Shown: in pieces, positions 44,940-57,200 of the stretch
Position numbering within the stretch: the first letter of the stretch is position 1
Layout: each line of letters begins with the position of its first letter
Program-made: the position numbers and the translations under genes
Origin: Hydrangea macrophylla
Lineage: Eukaryota; Streptophyta; Magnoliopsida; Cornales; Hydrangeaceae
Length of the DNA stretch: 64,000 bases
Direction: 5' to 3'
Assembly (NCBI GenBank): GCA_033977485.1
Contig: CM066998.1
Location: forward strand, 58,866,274-58,930,273
The notes under the pieces: generated by a model
Seen by the model: the letters and a program-made list of their open reading frames with translations, nothing else
Told to the model about the DNA's origin: nothing
Databases searched by the model: none

Positions 44940-46290
44940 TCAAGCATAGTACTTTTTGAGGCGATCCATGTTGATTAGTTCTTTGAATTCGACAGCATCG
45001 AGGTCCATGAGGTAGGTTGCTCCTCCAGAAAGGATAGTTTTGACGATATACGGGCCAACCCATTTAGGTTTGAACTTTCCGCGTGGATCAAAGATCGGGG
45101 CTCTCAGTTCCTTAAGGACAAGGTCACCCTTGACGATTTTCCTCGGACGAACTCTTTTGTTGAAAGCACGGGCTATCCTCTTTTGATAGATTCGGACATG
45201 GTTGACTGCTGCTAGGCGCTTTTCATCTATAAGGGCCAATTCTTCGTACCTTTCCCTTAACCAATCTGATTTCAAAATTTTGCATTCTGCCATCACGCGC
45301 AGGGATGGTAGTTCTATCTCGACTGGAAGTACTGCTTCCATTCCATATACCAATGAATAAGGAGTCGCTCCTGTAGACGTCCTTATCAAGGTTCTGTATC
45401 CCCAAAGTGCAAATGGAAACTTCTCGTGCCAATCTTTGTAAGTATCGGTCGATTTCTGCAGTATGGTTTTGACATTCTTGTTTGTAGCTTCGACTGCCCC
45501 ATTGGTTTGCCGCCTGTATGGTGATGACTTATGATAAGTGATTTTGTATTCCTCGAACAGATCCCTGACTTCTGCTTTGAAATGACTCCCATTGTCCGAA
45601 ATGATCTCATGGAGGACTCCATAACGGCAGATGAAATTTCTCTTGATGAATTTGGCCACTTCCTTGGCCCCCAACTTGGTGTAAGATGCGGCTTCTACCC
45701 ATTTTGTGAAGTAGTCGATGGCCACCAAAATGTACCGATTTCCATTTGAGGCTTTCGGAACGACTTCACCGATGATATCGATTCCCCAGGTTGAGAACAG
45801 CCAAGGAGAGGTCATGCTGTAAAGAAGAGATGGCGGTACATGCATCATGTTTGCATGGATCTGGCACTTGTGACACCTTCTCACATATTCGTAACAATCT
45901 TTCTCCAACGTCGTCCAGTAGTACCCTTAACTTACGATCTTCTTGGCCAGCATGTGACCGTTCATGTGTGGACCGCATACCCCCTCGTGTATCTCTTCCA
46001 TCATTCTTCTGGAACTTTTTTCCAAACAAGCAAGTCATGTTATGACCATTGTACCCTTTCTTCAACAATTTTCCCCCGCAAATGATGAATTGTACTGCGA
46101 ACCTTCGAATTGCCCTTTTGTCCTTCTCAGTAGACTCTTGGGGGTATGTTCCCCCTTCTATGAAGTCCCAGACATCCTGATACCACGGTGTTTCACTTTC
46201 TTCTTCGATTGCGGCGATTGTGCTGAAAGAGGGTTCGTACCTTTGCTCAATTACCAGGGGCATCATTTTGACTCCCACGGGGTTTGAATC
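44940..46290 (-). pseudogene. pol: Element F integrase
   Basis: An open stretch of 322 codons (44940-45908) has the zinc-binding RRCHKCQIHANMM, the catalytic core WGIDIIGEVVP, IISDNGSHFKAEV and GAVEATNKNV (DDE residues), and the C-terminal RGKFKPKWVGPYIVKTILSGG. The N-terminal HHCC part continues into 46278 (CGGKLLKKGYNGHNMTCL and, in another frame, HEGVCGPHMNGHMLAKKI) with a frameshift and a TAA near 45928. Closely similar to D's integrase, so F and D are from one lineage. It would insert the cDNA into the genome if intact. Confidence 0.9.
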
Positions 46291-48060
46291 ATAGAGGCTA
46301 AGGTAGCCAATGAATCTGCTAACTGGTTCTCCTCTCTGGGTATGTAGAAGAACGTCACACTTTTGAATTACTTCTTGAGCCCGTCGAGATGATCATGATA
46401 GGGCTTCAACCTTTCTTCTTTCACTTTCCACTCTCCTCTAGCTTGTGACACAATGAGGTTGGAATCTCCGAAGACATCCAATTTTTGAACTTTCAATTCT
46501 ATGGCTGCTTCCATTCCAAAAATGCACGCTTCATATTCAGCAGTATTATTGGTGGAATTATAATTAAGCTTGACTGCTAGTGGGGTGTGGTCCCCATTTG
46601 GTGATACCAGAATCATTCCTACCCCATAGTCTTTCATGTTGGCTGCTCCATCAAAGTACAACTTCCACTTCTCTTCTTTGATTTCCATGATATTTTCATC
46701 CGGGAATGGGAAGTCTCCATTTTCATCGGAATCAACAATGTGCTCCGCAAGATGCTCAGCTACAGCTCTCCCTTTTACTGATTTGCTTGTCACATACTTG
46801 ATATCGAATTCGGATAGTAGAAGTAGCCGACGGGATATACGACCTGTCAGGGCGGGCTTTTTGAGGAGGTATTTTAAAGGATCCATGCGGGATATGAGCA
46901 CAATCGGAAAGGCCATCATGTAGTGCCTCAATCGGCGGGTGTACCAGGCTAAGGCCCAACACGTTTTTTCGAGGGTGGAATAATTGAGCTCATACCCAGT
47001 CATCCTCTTGCTAAGGTAATATATGGCTTTTTCAGAGTGGCTTTCTTCTCCTTCTTGGGCTAGCATGCAACCCATGGCATTTTCGGAGACAGAGAGGTAC
47101 AGGAATAAAGGTTTGTGAGGAGTAGGTGGCGAAAGGACGGGTGGGTTTTGAAGGTAGGCTTTTATTTTGTCGAAAGCGACTTGGCATTGGTCATCCCATT
47201 GGAACTTCTCTCCTTTTCTCAACAACCGGAACAAAGGATCACATGTAGTTGTGAGTTTGGAGATGAAACGGCTGATGAATTGGATTCTTCCGAGAAACCA
47301 TCTTACTACCTTTTCATTCCGTGGCGGTGCCATTTCCAGGATTGCTTTGATCTTAGAAGGATCCACCTCTATCCCCCTTTGTGTGATGAGGAAACCCAGG
47401 AGCTTCCCGGAGGTCACACCAAAAGTGCATTTCTTTGGATTCAGCCTCATCTTATACTTGCGCAACCTTTCGAAAAACTTTTCCAGTGCCACCAGGTGTC
47501 CTTCTTTGTCCTTGGACTTTACGATCATGTCATCTACGTACACTTCTACTTCCTTGTGGATCATGTCATGTAACAGAGTGGTGGCAGCTCTTTGGTAGGT
47601 TGCTCCAGCGTTCTTAAGTCCGAAAGGCATTACCCTATAACAGTAGGTTCCCTAAGGTGTGGTGAACGTCGTCTTTTCCCGATCTTTCGGTGCCATTAGG
47701 ATCTGATTGTACCCTGAGAAACCATCCATAAATGATAACAGTTTGTGTCCGACGGTGTTATCTACCAAAACATCAATGTGGGGGAGCGGAAAGTCATCCT
47801 TTGGACTAGCTTTGTTAGATCACGAAAGTCGACGCATACGCAAACTTTTCCATCCTTCTTGGGGACTGGCACAATGTTGGCAACCCATTCCGGATACTCA
47901 GTAACAACGATGAACCCTGCCTTGAATTGTTTCTCCACTTCTTCTTTGACCTTAAGTGCCCATTCCGGTCTCATACACCTCAGTTCTGCTTGACAGGTTT
48001 AGAATTGGGGAGGAGAGGAATGTGATGTTGGACGATGTTGGGATCGACCCCGGGCATGTC
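46291..48060 (-). pseudogene. pol: Element F reverse transcriptase with two RNase H domains
   Basis: Open for 420 codons (46368-47630): PFGLKNAGATYQRAA, catalytic EVYVDDMIVKSKDK, KCTFGVTSGKLLGFLITQRG, first RNase H (LYLSVSENAMGCMLAQEG) and then a second, archaeal-type RNase H: WKLYFDGAANMKDYGVGMI, NNTAEYEACIFGMEAAIEL and VFGDSNLIVSQARGEW. The paired RNase H domains are a hallmark of the Tat/Ogre lineage. The second continues after a stop at 46368 with FFYIPREENQLADSLA. The N-terminal reverse transcriptase (MRPEWALKVKEEVEKQFKAG, VPKKDGKVCVCVDFRDL) is separated by a frameshift near 47815 and a TAG near 47653. Confidence 0.9.
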
Positions 48061-48787
48061 CTCGTAAGACTAAGCAAAAACATCTTTGACTTCTTTTAGC
48101 AAGAGAGTCAATTTTTCTTTTTCTTTTTCATTAAGGGTTGAGCCAATTTGCACAATTTGTGGATTATCTATTTTACCTAGGTTAACTGATAAAGTATCTT
48201 CGATTATTTCATAAACAGGTGGTTTCTCAATTAGTTGGTTAAGTTTAATCGGGAGATCCTCGGAGGGATCTGTGCATTCACAAGTATTTGACACAGAGGA
48301 GTAAGCAGAATCGTCTTTCATTTCATTCATGACAGGTGGAGTGATTACATTAGACAGTGGTGGGCTTATAGCAGCCGACTTTAGTACAGACTCAATAAGT
48401 GGAAGTACAGACTCCGGGGGAACAGGGGATCGGGAGACAGATGACTCTACAGCCTGTTTACTCAGACCCTCCTCAATTGGCGTGATCTAATCATCTTGGC
48501 TCTTGGCCCTCTTTTCTTCATTTTCTTCGGTGAACTCTTCCCACATCTTCTCAATGGCTTCAGTGTCCAGGTACTTCAACCAGTCCTCTTCTGGGGTTTT
48601 CTCAATATTTTTGGAGTAAAACGGATCTTGATAGGGTGGCCTTTCGCAGTCAGCGAAGATTTCCAGCCCGGGGTGTCTTTTCCCAGTGGCCTGATGGATC
48701 CAAGGTTCTGGGAACCCAAAATAGGGAAAGTCGTCCCCTTCTCTGATGAATTGCCCATTCAAGGTTTTGCGGTACGGTGGGAGACAC
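48061..48787 (-). pseudogene. Element F protease-to-RT linker, proximal part
   Basis: Includes 48070-48330 (CECTDPSEDLPIKLNQLIEK to LLLKEVKDVFA, directly ahead of reverse transcriptase) and 48487-48762 (FPYFGFPEPWIHQATGKRHP, then acidic IEKMWEEFTEENEEKRAK). A TAG at 48487 and a TAA at 48069 interrupt it. D has the reverse-transcriptase-proximal part (LQKLIEKEKE, KALINLLNEFKDVFA). I know no function for this linker. It is split at 48787 by solo LTR I. Confidence 0.65.
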
Positions 48788-50114
48788 TGATCGGGAGAGA
48801 ACAGATCCTAATTACATTCCTTAATTCACATTTGTTAGCATCTTTTATCCTGTTTTTATGTATTTTTATTTCCTTTTCTGTTTTAGAGCAGGTTTTAGAA
48901 GAAAACACTAATCCAGGCTAAATAAGGAGAAAAAGCAAGCTGAAAGAAGCTGAAAAAGCCAACTCGCGCGCGCGGCCCGTTTGCGCGAAATACCAGAAAG
49001 CGCTCGGGCGGCCCGCTCGCGCGACTTCCCAATATCGCGCTCGCGCGGTCCGCTCTTGCGACATGTGTAAAAATGGAACTTGTGTATTTCAGTATTCTGA
49101 AGATTCCTACGCGAAAGAAACTGCCCAATTACGTCCAGATTACAAAATATAGCAGTTTTAGTACGAATTGGATTAGGAAAGCTTCCAAAACTTATTGTAA
49201 ATCTATATATACCCTATTTTACTTCAATTAAAGGGTTGAAAATTATTATACACACAATATACAACCACACTTTCAGCCATTGAAGGGAGGGAAGCAAGGA
49301 GAAGAAGAAGAAGACCAAGGATTCCCATGGCCTCCTGCATCAACCTCTTGCCAATCTTCAATTCTATGGCCGCTTAAACCTAGATCTAGGGTTTCAATGA
49401 AACCCTAGCCAAGTAATAGGGTTTTATTTATGCTTTTACTTTAGTTTTATTATGTATGGATGATGATTACATGTTCCGAGGATTTTTATAAATAAATCGT
49501 GCTTCTAATTGATTAAATCATCACTTTCAAAGTTTATTCTTGTCTTAGATCTATTTTGACTGTGATGTGCTCAATGATCTATGTTTGCTGTGCTTATATA
49601 GGTTATTTACATGTAATGGTGCTTTATTGAATTGTGCTATCAAGTATCCGAATAGTCCATGCCTAGGTTAGACGGATTATGTCACAACCCTAGTTTAGTG
49701 TGGGATAATTCGTGCTAACCGAAGATGGATTATGTTGGTGCTTGAACCATAGTTATTTTCTTGACGGAGGAATTGGGCTTGTAGCTACAATTCCCCATTA
49801 TCATCCAACTTAATAATCTAATTGGATGCATGAATATTCCTATTATGAAGCTAGTGGTGGATTTGCAATCCTAGGTTCCTTTAAACATATTTACAAAAAC
49901 ACTTTTAAATCGCTTTCATAATTTAGATCTATTTTATTGTTCTTAGTTTAATTAAATTCAAAATCAAAATCTCGTTTTTATAATTAATTAGATTTAGGTT
50001 TTAAAATTAAGAGTCGTAGTAATTCAATCTCTGTGGGTTCGACCTTTGCTTTCACTACTACAAATCCTTAGAAAAGTAAAGTACACTTTTTATATCTTGA
50101 TATTGACAACATCA
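48788..50114 (+). mobile_element. Element I: solo LTR of the B family, opposite orientation, inside F pol
   Basis: 1,327 bases with a perfect duplication GACAC (48783-48787, 50115-50119). Starts TGATCGGG and ends GACAACATCA. Its sequence is the reverse complement of the B LTR. Landmarks include CTTGACGGAGGAATTGGGCT, AATTCCCCATTATCATCCAA and CTCTGTGGGTTCGACC. GC-rich B-type repeats occur at 48963-49062 (CGCGCGCGCGGCCCG, CTCGGGCGGCCCGCTCGCGC). No internal region, hence a product of LTR-LTR recombination. No genes. Confidence 0.92.
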
Positions 50115-50119
50115 GACAC

Positions 50120-51497
50120 CTCACCCTTTTCTTCCATGGCCTCTGTAGTTCGACGTCTTCTTCAGTGGGCTTGTACCCCAACCCAAAAGTGCCTTGTTGC
50201 CCTTTGATCTGCGGGAACTCACGAAACCCTTGTTGGCGACGGCCCAATCCCATTCTAGGGAAGTAATTCATTTTTCGGACGATGTTGACAACTACAGAGT
50301 GGATCTCGGGGAACCTGCTTTCATCATTGATCACGTGGATTTCTTCCATGAAGAATCCCCCGATTTCTCCTTCTTCTAGCTCAGGAACTTGGATTTCAAA
50401 GATGGGAGCGTATTTTGGGAAGGCTTCATTACCCCAACTATTGCCAAGGATGATTTTCACCTCCTTCTCATGAATGTACTTGATCAATTGATGCACAGTG
50501 AATGATACAGCCTTGTTGACATACAGCCAGGGCCTCCCGATCAACAAATTAAACGAGGCAGGTATGTCCATAACTTGAAAGATTTCAGTACTAACCAGAG
50601 ATCCTACCCGAATTTGGAGAGAGACAGTCCCCATCACATTTCTCTTGGTATTTTCATAGGCCCTCACGGATTGCACGGATGGCGTGATATCAAGGATATT
50701 TACCCCCAAGGCGGTGGCAGTCCTTAGAGCACAAACATTTAGGGCGGAGCCTGTATCGACCAAACAGAATGGCACCTGCTGTCCCTTACATCCAACAGTG
50801 ATGTACAAGGCTTTGTTGTGTGAAGACCCTTCCGGTGGCAGGTCTTCATCAAAAAATGTAATGATTGGATCAGGGGTGAGTGCGCCTAAGAAATCCACCA
50901 TATCTTCCGGTGCAGCGTCGACGGGGACCTCAATCCCAGTCAAGGCGTTCAACACAGCTTGCCTATGTTTGTAGGACGTTACCATGATGTCCCACATCGA
51001 GAGATGTGCTTGGGTCTTCTTCAACTGCTTTATCAGCTCATTATCTTCTTCGATGGTCTCATCCATTTTCCCTTTTCCCTTATCTTTGACCGGACTTTTC
51101 TCGATTTCCTCAGTGGTAGGTCGCAGAGGCTGGTAATGACGGCCTGACCTAGTCAGATGATCAATTTCAATAGGAGTGGGTCCTTCTACAGTCCCATCTT
51201 CTTTGAACTAGTCACAATCTGTTCCCACGAATGGTTTTTCTGGCTCGTTCCAGATAGAAGCATCGCTTTCATTGTTGGGATCATACCATTTGAGGTCCAC
51301 TGCCCCTAGATCGTGTTCCTCCAAGAAGAATAGGTCTTGTTCATCGGCCAGCTATTGCTGCAACTCGTCATCTTCTCCTTCAATCAGGCAGATTTTCCTA
51401 GATTCTGGGATGTCAATGAGGGGTAGAGATTGGCCTAGAGGGGTGATATAGGTAGCAGGGTTAAAGGATACATGGCTGACTCAATGAGGCTGATATT
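50120..51497 (-). pseudogene. pol: Element F protease and flanking linker
   Basis: A 332-codon ORF (50068-51066; its last codons run into solo LTR I) starts MDETIEEDNELIKQLKKTQA. It holds the aspartic protease core PFCLVDTGSALNVCALRTAT with an intact D-T-G, then VSLQIRVGSLVSTEIFQVMD and FNLLIGRPWLYVNKAV. The C-terminal GLGRRQQGFREFPQIKGQQG has the G-patch-like FGLGY ending seen after proteases of this lineage. Between 51067 and 51497 the sequence reads as an acidic linker with at least one stop. The protease would process the polyprotein. Confidence 0.85.
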
Positions 51498-52820
51498 TTA
51501 GTGGTTTAGAAGGGGATTTTGAGTGACATGGGGCTGCTTTGGAGGCGGCTCAATGATATTCTGGTCAATGAGGTCTTGGATATCATGGTGAAGGCGCATG
51601 CAATCATCGGTGTTGTGGCCAGGGGCTTGGTGGTAGGTGCATCTTTTGGACATATCGCAGTTTGGCGGGAGTGGGGTATTTCGAGGATGGAGCAGTTGGA
51701 GGTGGCCCTTTTTAAGGAGGCGATCTAAGGCTGAGGAAAGGGAGATTTCTAGTTTGGCAAAGTTGCGAGGAGGCTTTTTCTGGAAAGGGAAATTGGGTGA
51801 ATTTGCCTGATTGGGGGATTGATACGGCCTAAGAGGGTAAGCCATGGGTTGGCTGCTAAGGGCATTGACATCCGGAGGGTTGCAGGAGTAGTTGGGCCTT
51901 CTTGACTGACTCAGAGGCTCTTCTTTTTTGATCTTTCCTTCCCTTATGGCATCTTCGATTCGGGTCCCAACTTTAAATAATTCCTCAAAGGTGGAGATGG
52001 ACTGATAAAATAGCTTTTCATGGTAGAGCGGTTGTAGATTCCGGATTAGCATCCTTACCTGTTCCTTTTCAATCGACTGGTGGGTCATTTGGGCTACTTT
52101 GTTCCTCCATCTGCTTAAGAAAGCAGCAAAGGATTCATTGCTGTTCTACCGAGTGGTTTCCAGGTCCCTGATAATGACATCAAGTTCTTGGTTGTACGAA
52201 TAGTGATCAACTAATATCCGAACTATGTCCTCCCATGCCCGAGTTTTGGAGGCTTCCAAGGTTAGCAACCATGATAGTGCAGACTTCGCGAGGGTTTGTG
52301 GGAACAACATCGCAATGTGCTCGTGGGTACAGCCCATGGATTAGAAGATGCTCAGACATAGCTTCACATAACTTTTTGGATTCCCGGTTCCGTCAAAAAC
52401 GGTCGATGGCAAGCATCTTGAAGTTCTCCGACAGTTTCAGTTTAATGGGCTCAAAAAGACCTTCTAAATCTAGCATGTAATCATCGACCCCTTTGCTTTT
52501 CCTCAGTACACTTTCCAGCTTGTCAACCTTATCCATTTTCTCTTAGAGCTTCTTCTCATATGCAAATGGTGGGACCCCTTAAAACCAGTCTTCCTCCCCA
52601 TTATTCTCATGTGGAGGCGGTTCAAAACCCGGTGGAGGAAACCCAGGGGGAGGTTGCGGCCGCAGCTGCTTCAATTCTTCCATGAACTTCAGAACTTGGG
52701 CTAGGCTGTCGGACTGCTGGCTTATGGTTGCTCCCAACTCGGTAACCTTGTTTTCTAACTCTTCTTGATTCATTCTGAAGTAGGCTATCGGACTGATTCT
52801 GACCAAACGATTACCGGAAC
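51498..52820 (-). pseudogene. gag: Element F gag
   Basis: Read from 52806 downward: MNQEELENKVTELGATISQQ is a probable coiled coil, followed by Pro-rich PPPGFPPPGFEPPPHENNG. The Gag core follows with LFEPIKLKLSENFKMLAIDR, MGCTHEHIAMLFPQTL, ALSWLLTLEASKTRAWEDIV and NESFAAFLSRWRNKVAQM. Stops occur near 52562, 52404, 52335-52350 and 52146. The last 196 codons (51498-52088) hold RMLIRNLQPLYHEKLF and a zinc knuckle RCTYHQAPGHNTDDCMRLH. Domain order is that of Ogre/Tat Gag. It would form the particle and bind RNA in intact relatives. Confidence 0.85.
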
Positions 52821-54190
52821 TTCTAACCCAAGACGAGGATCCCAGCTGCTGGCTTTGAGAATCTATAGTGACCTGACAGATTTTGAGAGGACTAGATCAG
52901 ATCTTGGCAGTGATGACTTTAGACAGACAAAGACAGTGATGTTAACAAACGTAGACTGACTTGTGTACAGACTTGGTTGGAACAGTGTGTGCAGATTGAT
53001 GAGAACGGTGTATGCAAATGAGACAATCATGCGGATGTAGGTCCTAATCTATATGATGCTCCTATTTTTAACAGATAGCAGTTAGACAAGTAAGGTCCTA
53101 ATCATACAAAGTGTGCTAACTCTACTTTTCAGTATGACCACCGATGAATAACAGGAACTTCCGGGATATTCCGAAAAGTTTGGACAGGATTTTCCGGGAG
53201 GAACAGGTTATATCTGGGATATATGGACAGAGTTTTGGGAGAAACAGGTTATATCTGGGATATATGGACAGAGTTTTCGGGAGAAAGAAGTTATATCTGG
53301 GATATATGGACAGAGTTTCCGGGAGAAACAGGTTATATCTGGGATATATGGACAGAGTTTCCGGGAGAGACAGGTTATATCTGGGTTATATGGACAAAGT
53401 TTCTGGGAGAAACAGGTTATATCTAGGATATATGGACAGAGTTTCCGGGAGAAATAGGTTATATCTGGGATATATGGACAGAGTTTCCGAGAGAAACATG
53501 TTATATCTGGGATATATGGACAGAGTTTTCGGGAGAAACAGGTTATATCTGGGATATATGGACAGAGTTTCCGGGAGAAACAGGTTATACATGATAGTGA
53601 TCATACTGTCTAGCAAGTTTTCATACTCTTATGCCTTGGGACCAACAAACATGGTTTGCGGTGTATATCTTCGTGAACATAGAGCAGACATCCTCATCAT
53701 GGTGCCTAGGCAAGTCAACTCAATGTAATCACATGTGAGTGATTGCTTTGGGAATCATAAGAAAGAGGTTCTATTCTATGCCACATAAGCGTCTACACTG
53801 CGCAGGCAATCCCATCGGGGCATACATCAATTATATCACATTGTCCTATCTGAAAAGATAAATGAGCAGTCCTATGAAAGGTTCTACAAGAATCTATATG
53901 CAAAGGCTGGGTTTAGTCAAAAGAGGGTCCGTTGACGAGAGTTCCAATATACCGTCAGGGAGACAGTACGGAGGTTTTTACTATTTTTGATATACCTTGG
54001 GAGGTACAGTATCAACGGTGACTTATGCCCTGGCATAGCAAGACCTGAACAATGTCAATGCCGCGTTTCAGACACAGTCGGAGGGGGGAATGCAAGAGTG
54101 CAATGCGGTGAACCAGATACAGTAAAAAGATGATTTTAAGGATGCTTCTTATGAGTCAAACCTCTGTATTATTTTGTTTTGAAAATAAAA
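52821..54190 (-). other. 5' leader of element F
   Basis: About 1.4 kb between gag and primer-binding site. It contains the 42-base tandem array (53198-53590) and the leader block shared with D (53873-53946). The 194-residue plus-strand ORF across the array exists because the unit length is divisible by three, and I do not count it as a gene. Confidence 0.7.
53198..53590. repeat. 42-bp tandem array in F leader
   Basis: Nine to ten units of 42 bases with few substitutions. The unit core is ACAGGTTATATCTGGGATAT then ATGGACAGAGTTTCCGGGAG. The sub-word ATATCTGGGATAT is a small inverted repeat, so each unit could form a short stem. The low divergence suggests recent expansion or homogenisation. 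Confidence 0.9.
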
Positions 54191-54191
54191 A

Positions 54192-54209
54192 TCCCCAGTA
54201 GAGTCGCCA
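54192..54209 (-). other. Primer-binding site of element F
   Basis: The plus strand reads TCCCCAGTAGAGTCGCCA, three bases before the LTR. The element strand therefore starts TGGCGACTCTACTGGGGA. It matches D's for the last nine bases of the tRNA end and stops at the usual 18-base length. Ogre/Tat type, probably tRNA-Arg primed (from memory). Confidence 0.82.
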
Positions 54210-54212
54210 GAT

Positions 54213-57200
54213 TGTGGACACCGGTGCTCGGGGGCCCGCTTTTAGGTTTGAATTTGCTTTGAGAAAGGAAAAGAAAATGAAATGTTGAAAACAGATACAG
54301 AGTGGCCACTTGGTCTTTAAGGAACCAAGAAACCTAATTTGACTCACCCAAACGGATAAAGGGCACCGACCTTTCATAACCAAAGAACTTGGCTCGGGAT
54401 TTTGGTACGAGAGAGGAAGGAGCCTTTGTCACGACTAAAACACCCTCAACTCGCACTGTCTTTCGACGGGCCTCAATTTGCATCCAAATAATCATCTTAT
54501 ACTATGTATGGTTCGACAATTAATACTATGATAATATATTACATCACACAAGAATTTTGAAATGGAAGATCAAAAGATAAGATATCATTCATAAGATCTA
54601 AGTCAAATATCACATAATGCAAAAGTGAAAGATCACACAAATGAACCTAGGAAAAATCGTCTAATCATATATCAAGTAATTAAGTTTCCCTAATCTAAAG
54701 GGGACATGAATTGTTATTGAAACAAATAATCAAAGAAATATAAACATGCTTAGCAAGCTAGTATGATGCATGTTAATTTTTTAGAAAAGAAGACCTCTCA
54801 ATCCCCAGGACGAATGAGAAAGGATGATTAGATCGAAGGGAAACATGAACGTATGATCAAGTTCATTCCTTATAATCTTCTTAGATTAGGAGTTACAAAA
54901 GCTCCAAATCTTTGCATGGATGCAATGCATGTATCTAAAATGTGCCAAGGTTGTATTGTGTTCTGTGTTCATGGATTCGTAGAATGACTTAGAAGTCTAG
55001 AATGTAAATGAATGAATGAAGGAAATCATCATGGGATTTGCACAAATGTAGTATGAACTACTTCCTAAGACATGAGCTAATTTGAAGTACATATAAGCAT
55101 CAAGTCAAAGAATGGAATTAAAAGTGTGCTTGCTGTGAATAGTGGACAGAAGAGTAGTATGATCTTTTGGAAATTGAAAAGAGGGGTTAGGAGTGTTTTT
55201 AATGCATGATTTTTATGGAGATCTTACTTATTGTGTCTAGAACACAACTCAAAAAGCCAATCCTTAATAGCTATTACAGATTGGGAGAAATCAAATGAAC
55301 AATAGAGGTTACTCAGAAATAGAGTTCGTACTGTCGACTGAAATGTCAAAAATTCTTAGAAACTAAAAACAAATGATCTAGGGGCCCATTTTATACAGAC
55401 AGTTTCCTAAGACACTGAATTTTAATGAAACAATAAATTGGGACCACCTCTTTTGGAAAAGTTTTCTGTAAAACAGATTGAAAGTCAGCCAAGCTGCTGT
55501 GACAGCACAGGCAGAATACCTGGAGAGAATGTTTGGACCAAAATGGAACATTTCCATGCATCTCCAAGTCAAACTAAAAATCATGGGTGTTCTCTAATGA
55601 GTTAGGAAGACTTTACAAGTGGTCTTGCATTCATACATTAAGTATTGAGTTCTAGAGAAATCATTGAAGTCAAATTACTCACTAATTTGGGAGTTTTAAG
55701 ACAAAGCTAGGGTTTTATTCCTTTAAATCAAGATGAGGGTTCAAGAGGGGGGGTTTTGAAATGGGGCTGTTGAAAGCATATTTTCAATACTTGATGAAGA
55801 TTAAAACCACTTACAATGTCAACATTTAACTCACATTAAGAACCTCCAAGGATTATTGGAGAACATTATTTCCATTTTGAAGATAACCTCAAGAATACAT
55901 AGGAATGTATTGAGGCTATGATCATGATCTATCAAACATGTTTTTGAGGTTAAGAGCTACTATCCATAAGGATTCACTCACCTCAAACTTCATGTCATCA
56001 TCTAGATGATGATAGACTAGTAAGTAAATAAAGAAAAACAAAAAAAGAAATGAGGTAAGAAGAGATGAACATATATAATCAAAGCAAGTAAATAGCAATC
56101 AATAGATGATATTTATGATGATCTTGGACTTGTAGTTTGGTGTTTCACTCATATGTGGTGACATTGCACATGGAAGTAGCTTTCTCTCTCTTAAATACCC
56201 ACTAGAATGGTAGGTGGGTGTATTGAATATGAAGTAAATGGAAGTAATGAAGTAAAAACAAAGTTTAGAACTCACTCTCTTGTTGAAAATCAAAGAAGGA
56301 AGCTTCTTTTTCTCTATTCTAACCTTATCTCTACAACTTTCTCTTTAAAAACTCTTCAAAGCTTTTCTTTTTGCCCCCCCAAAATGAGTAGTCAAAGGGG
56401 GTTTTTATAGGCCAATGTAGGGTGGATTTGGGATTTAGAAAGTACTCCCATTGGTCCTAAACATCTGAAAACATAGAACTATGTCGTTTTGATTTCTAAT
56501 TAATCAAAATGGACCCCCAAAAATATTTACAAATGTGTACTGTTCTGGAGGAGAGTGCCGCGGCGGCATTGGGCCTGTGCCACGGCGGCACTGCTCCTCA
56601 ATTGTCCAGATATTTCCTTTTAGGCCCCCAGAGGTTCCGGTATTCACGAAAAGGCCCTATTTCGTCCAAAATTCACAGAAAATGCATACGAACTCCAAAT
56701 TGAGGTTGTGATATACCATTGGAAAGGTAAGGGAGTCTACTTTATATAAAAAAAATAGTTCGGGGATAGGTTACTTCGAAAAGTTTTGCGGTATTCTTGA
56801 TAAAAGCCGATTTGATCGCCTTTTTCACCTTCGAAAATTCATGATAAATTCGTTTTAAATCCAGAAATTATGTGCGATATACCGTTGGAAAGATATTGTC
56901 CTCTAGTATCCATGAAAAATGTTTAAAAAATGATATGGTGCTCCGGCTTAAAAGTCAATTCTTGGTTACACTGGTCAAACTTGGGATTCCCGAGAAGTTC
57001 CGGAAACCCTTGGGAGCTCCCAGGAGCTGACGTTTTCGTTCGATTTTCTTTTGAAACTCATTTTAATACTTTCCACATGATCCAAAATGATCCCGAAACT
57101 TTTCGGCGAATTCGGATGATTTCGATCAAACCTCGGTCAAACATGGTCAAACTTGGTCAAACCTTGGTCAAACTGGTCAACGGGGACTTTCCGAGAACTT

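Noticed and set aside
53198..53590. Regular direct repeats suggesting a CRISPR array
   Set aside because: The units are contiguous with no unique spacers, and the genome is a plant's.
53144..53728. 194-residue repetitive plus-strand ORF with 14-residue units
   Set aside because: The 42-bp array leaves several frames open on both strands at once, the signature of a tandem repeat rather than a protein.
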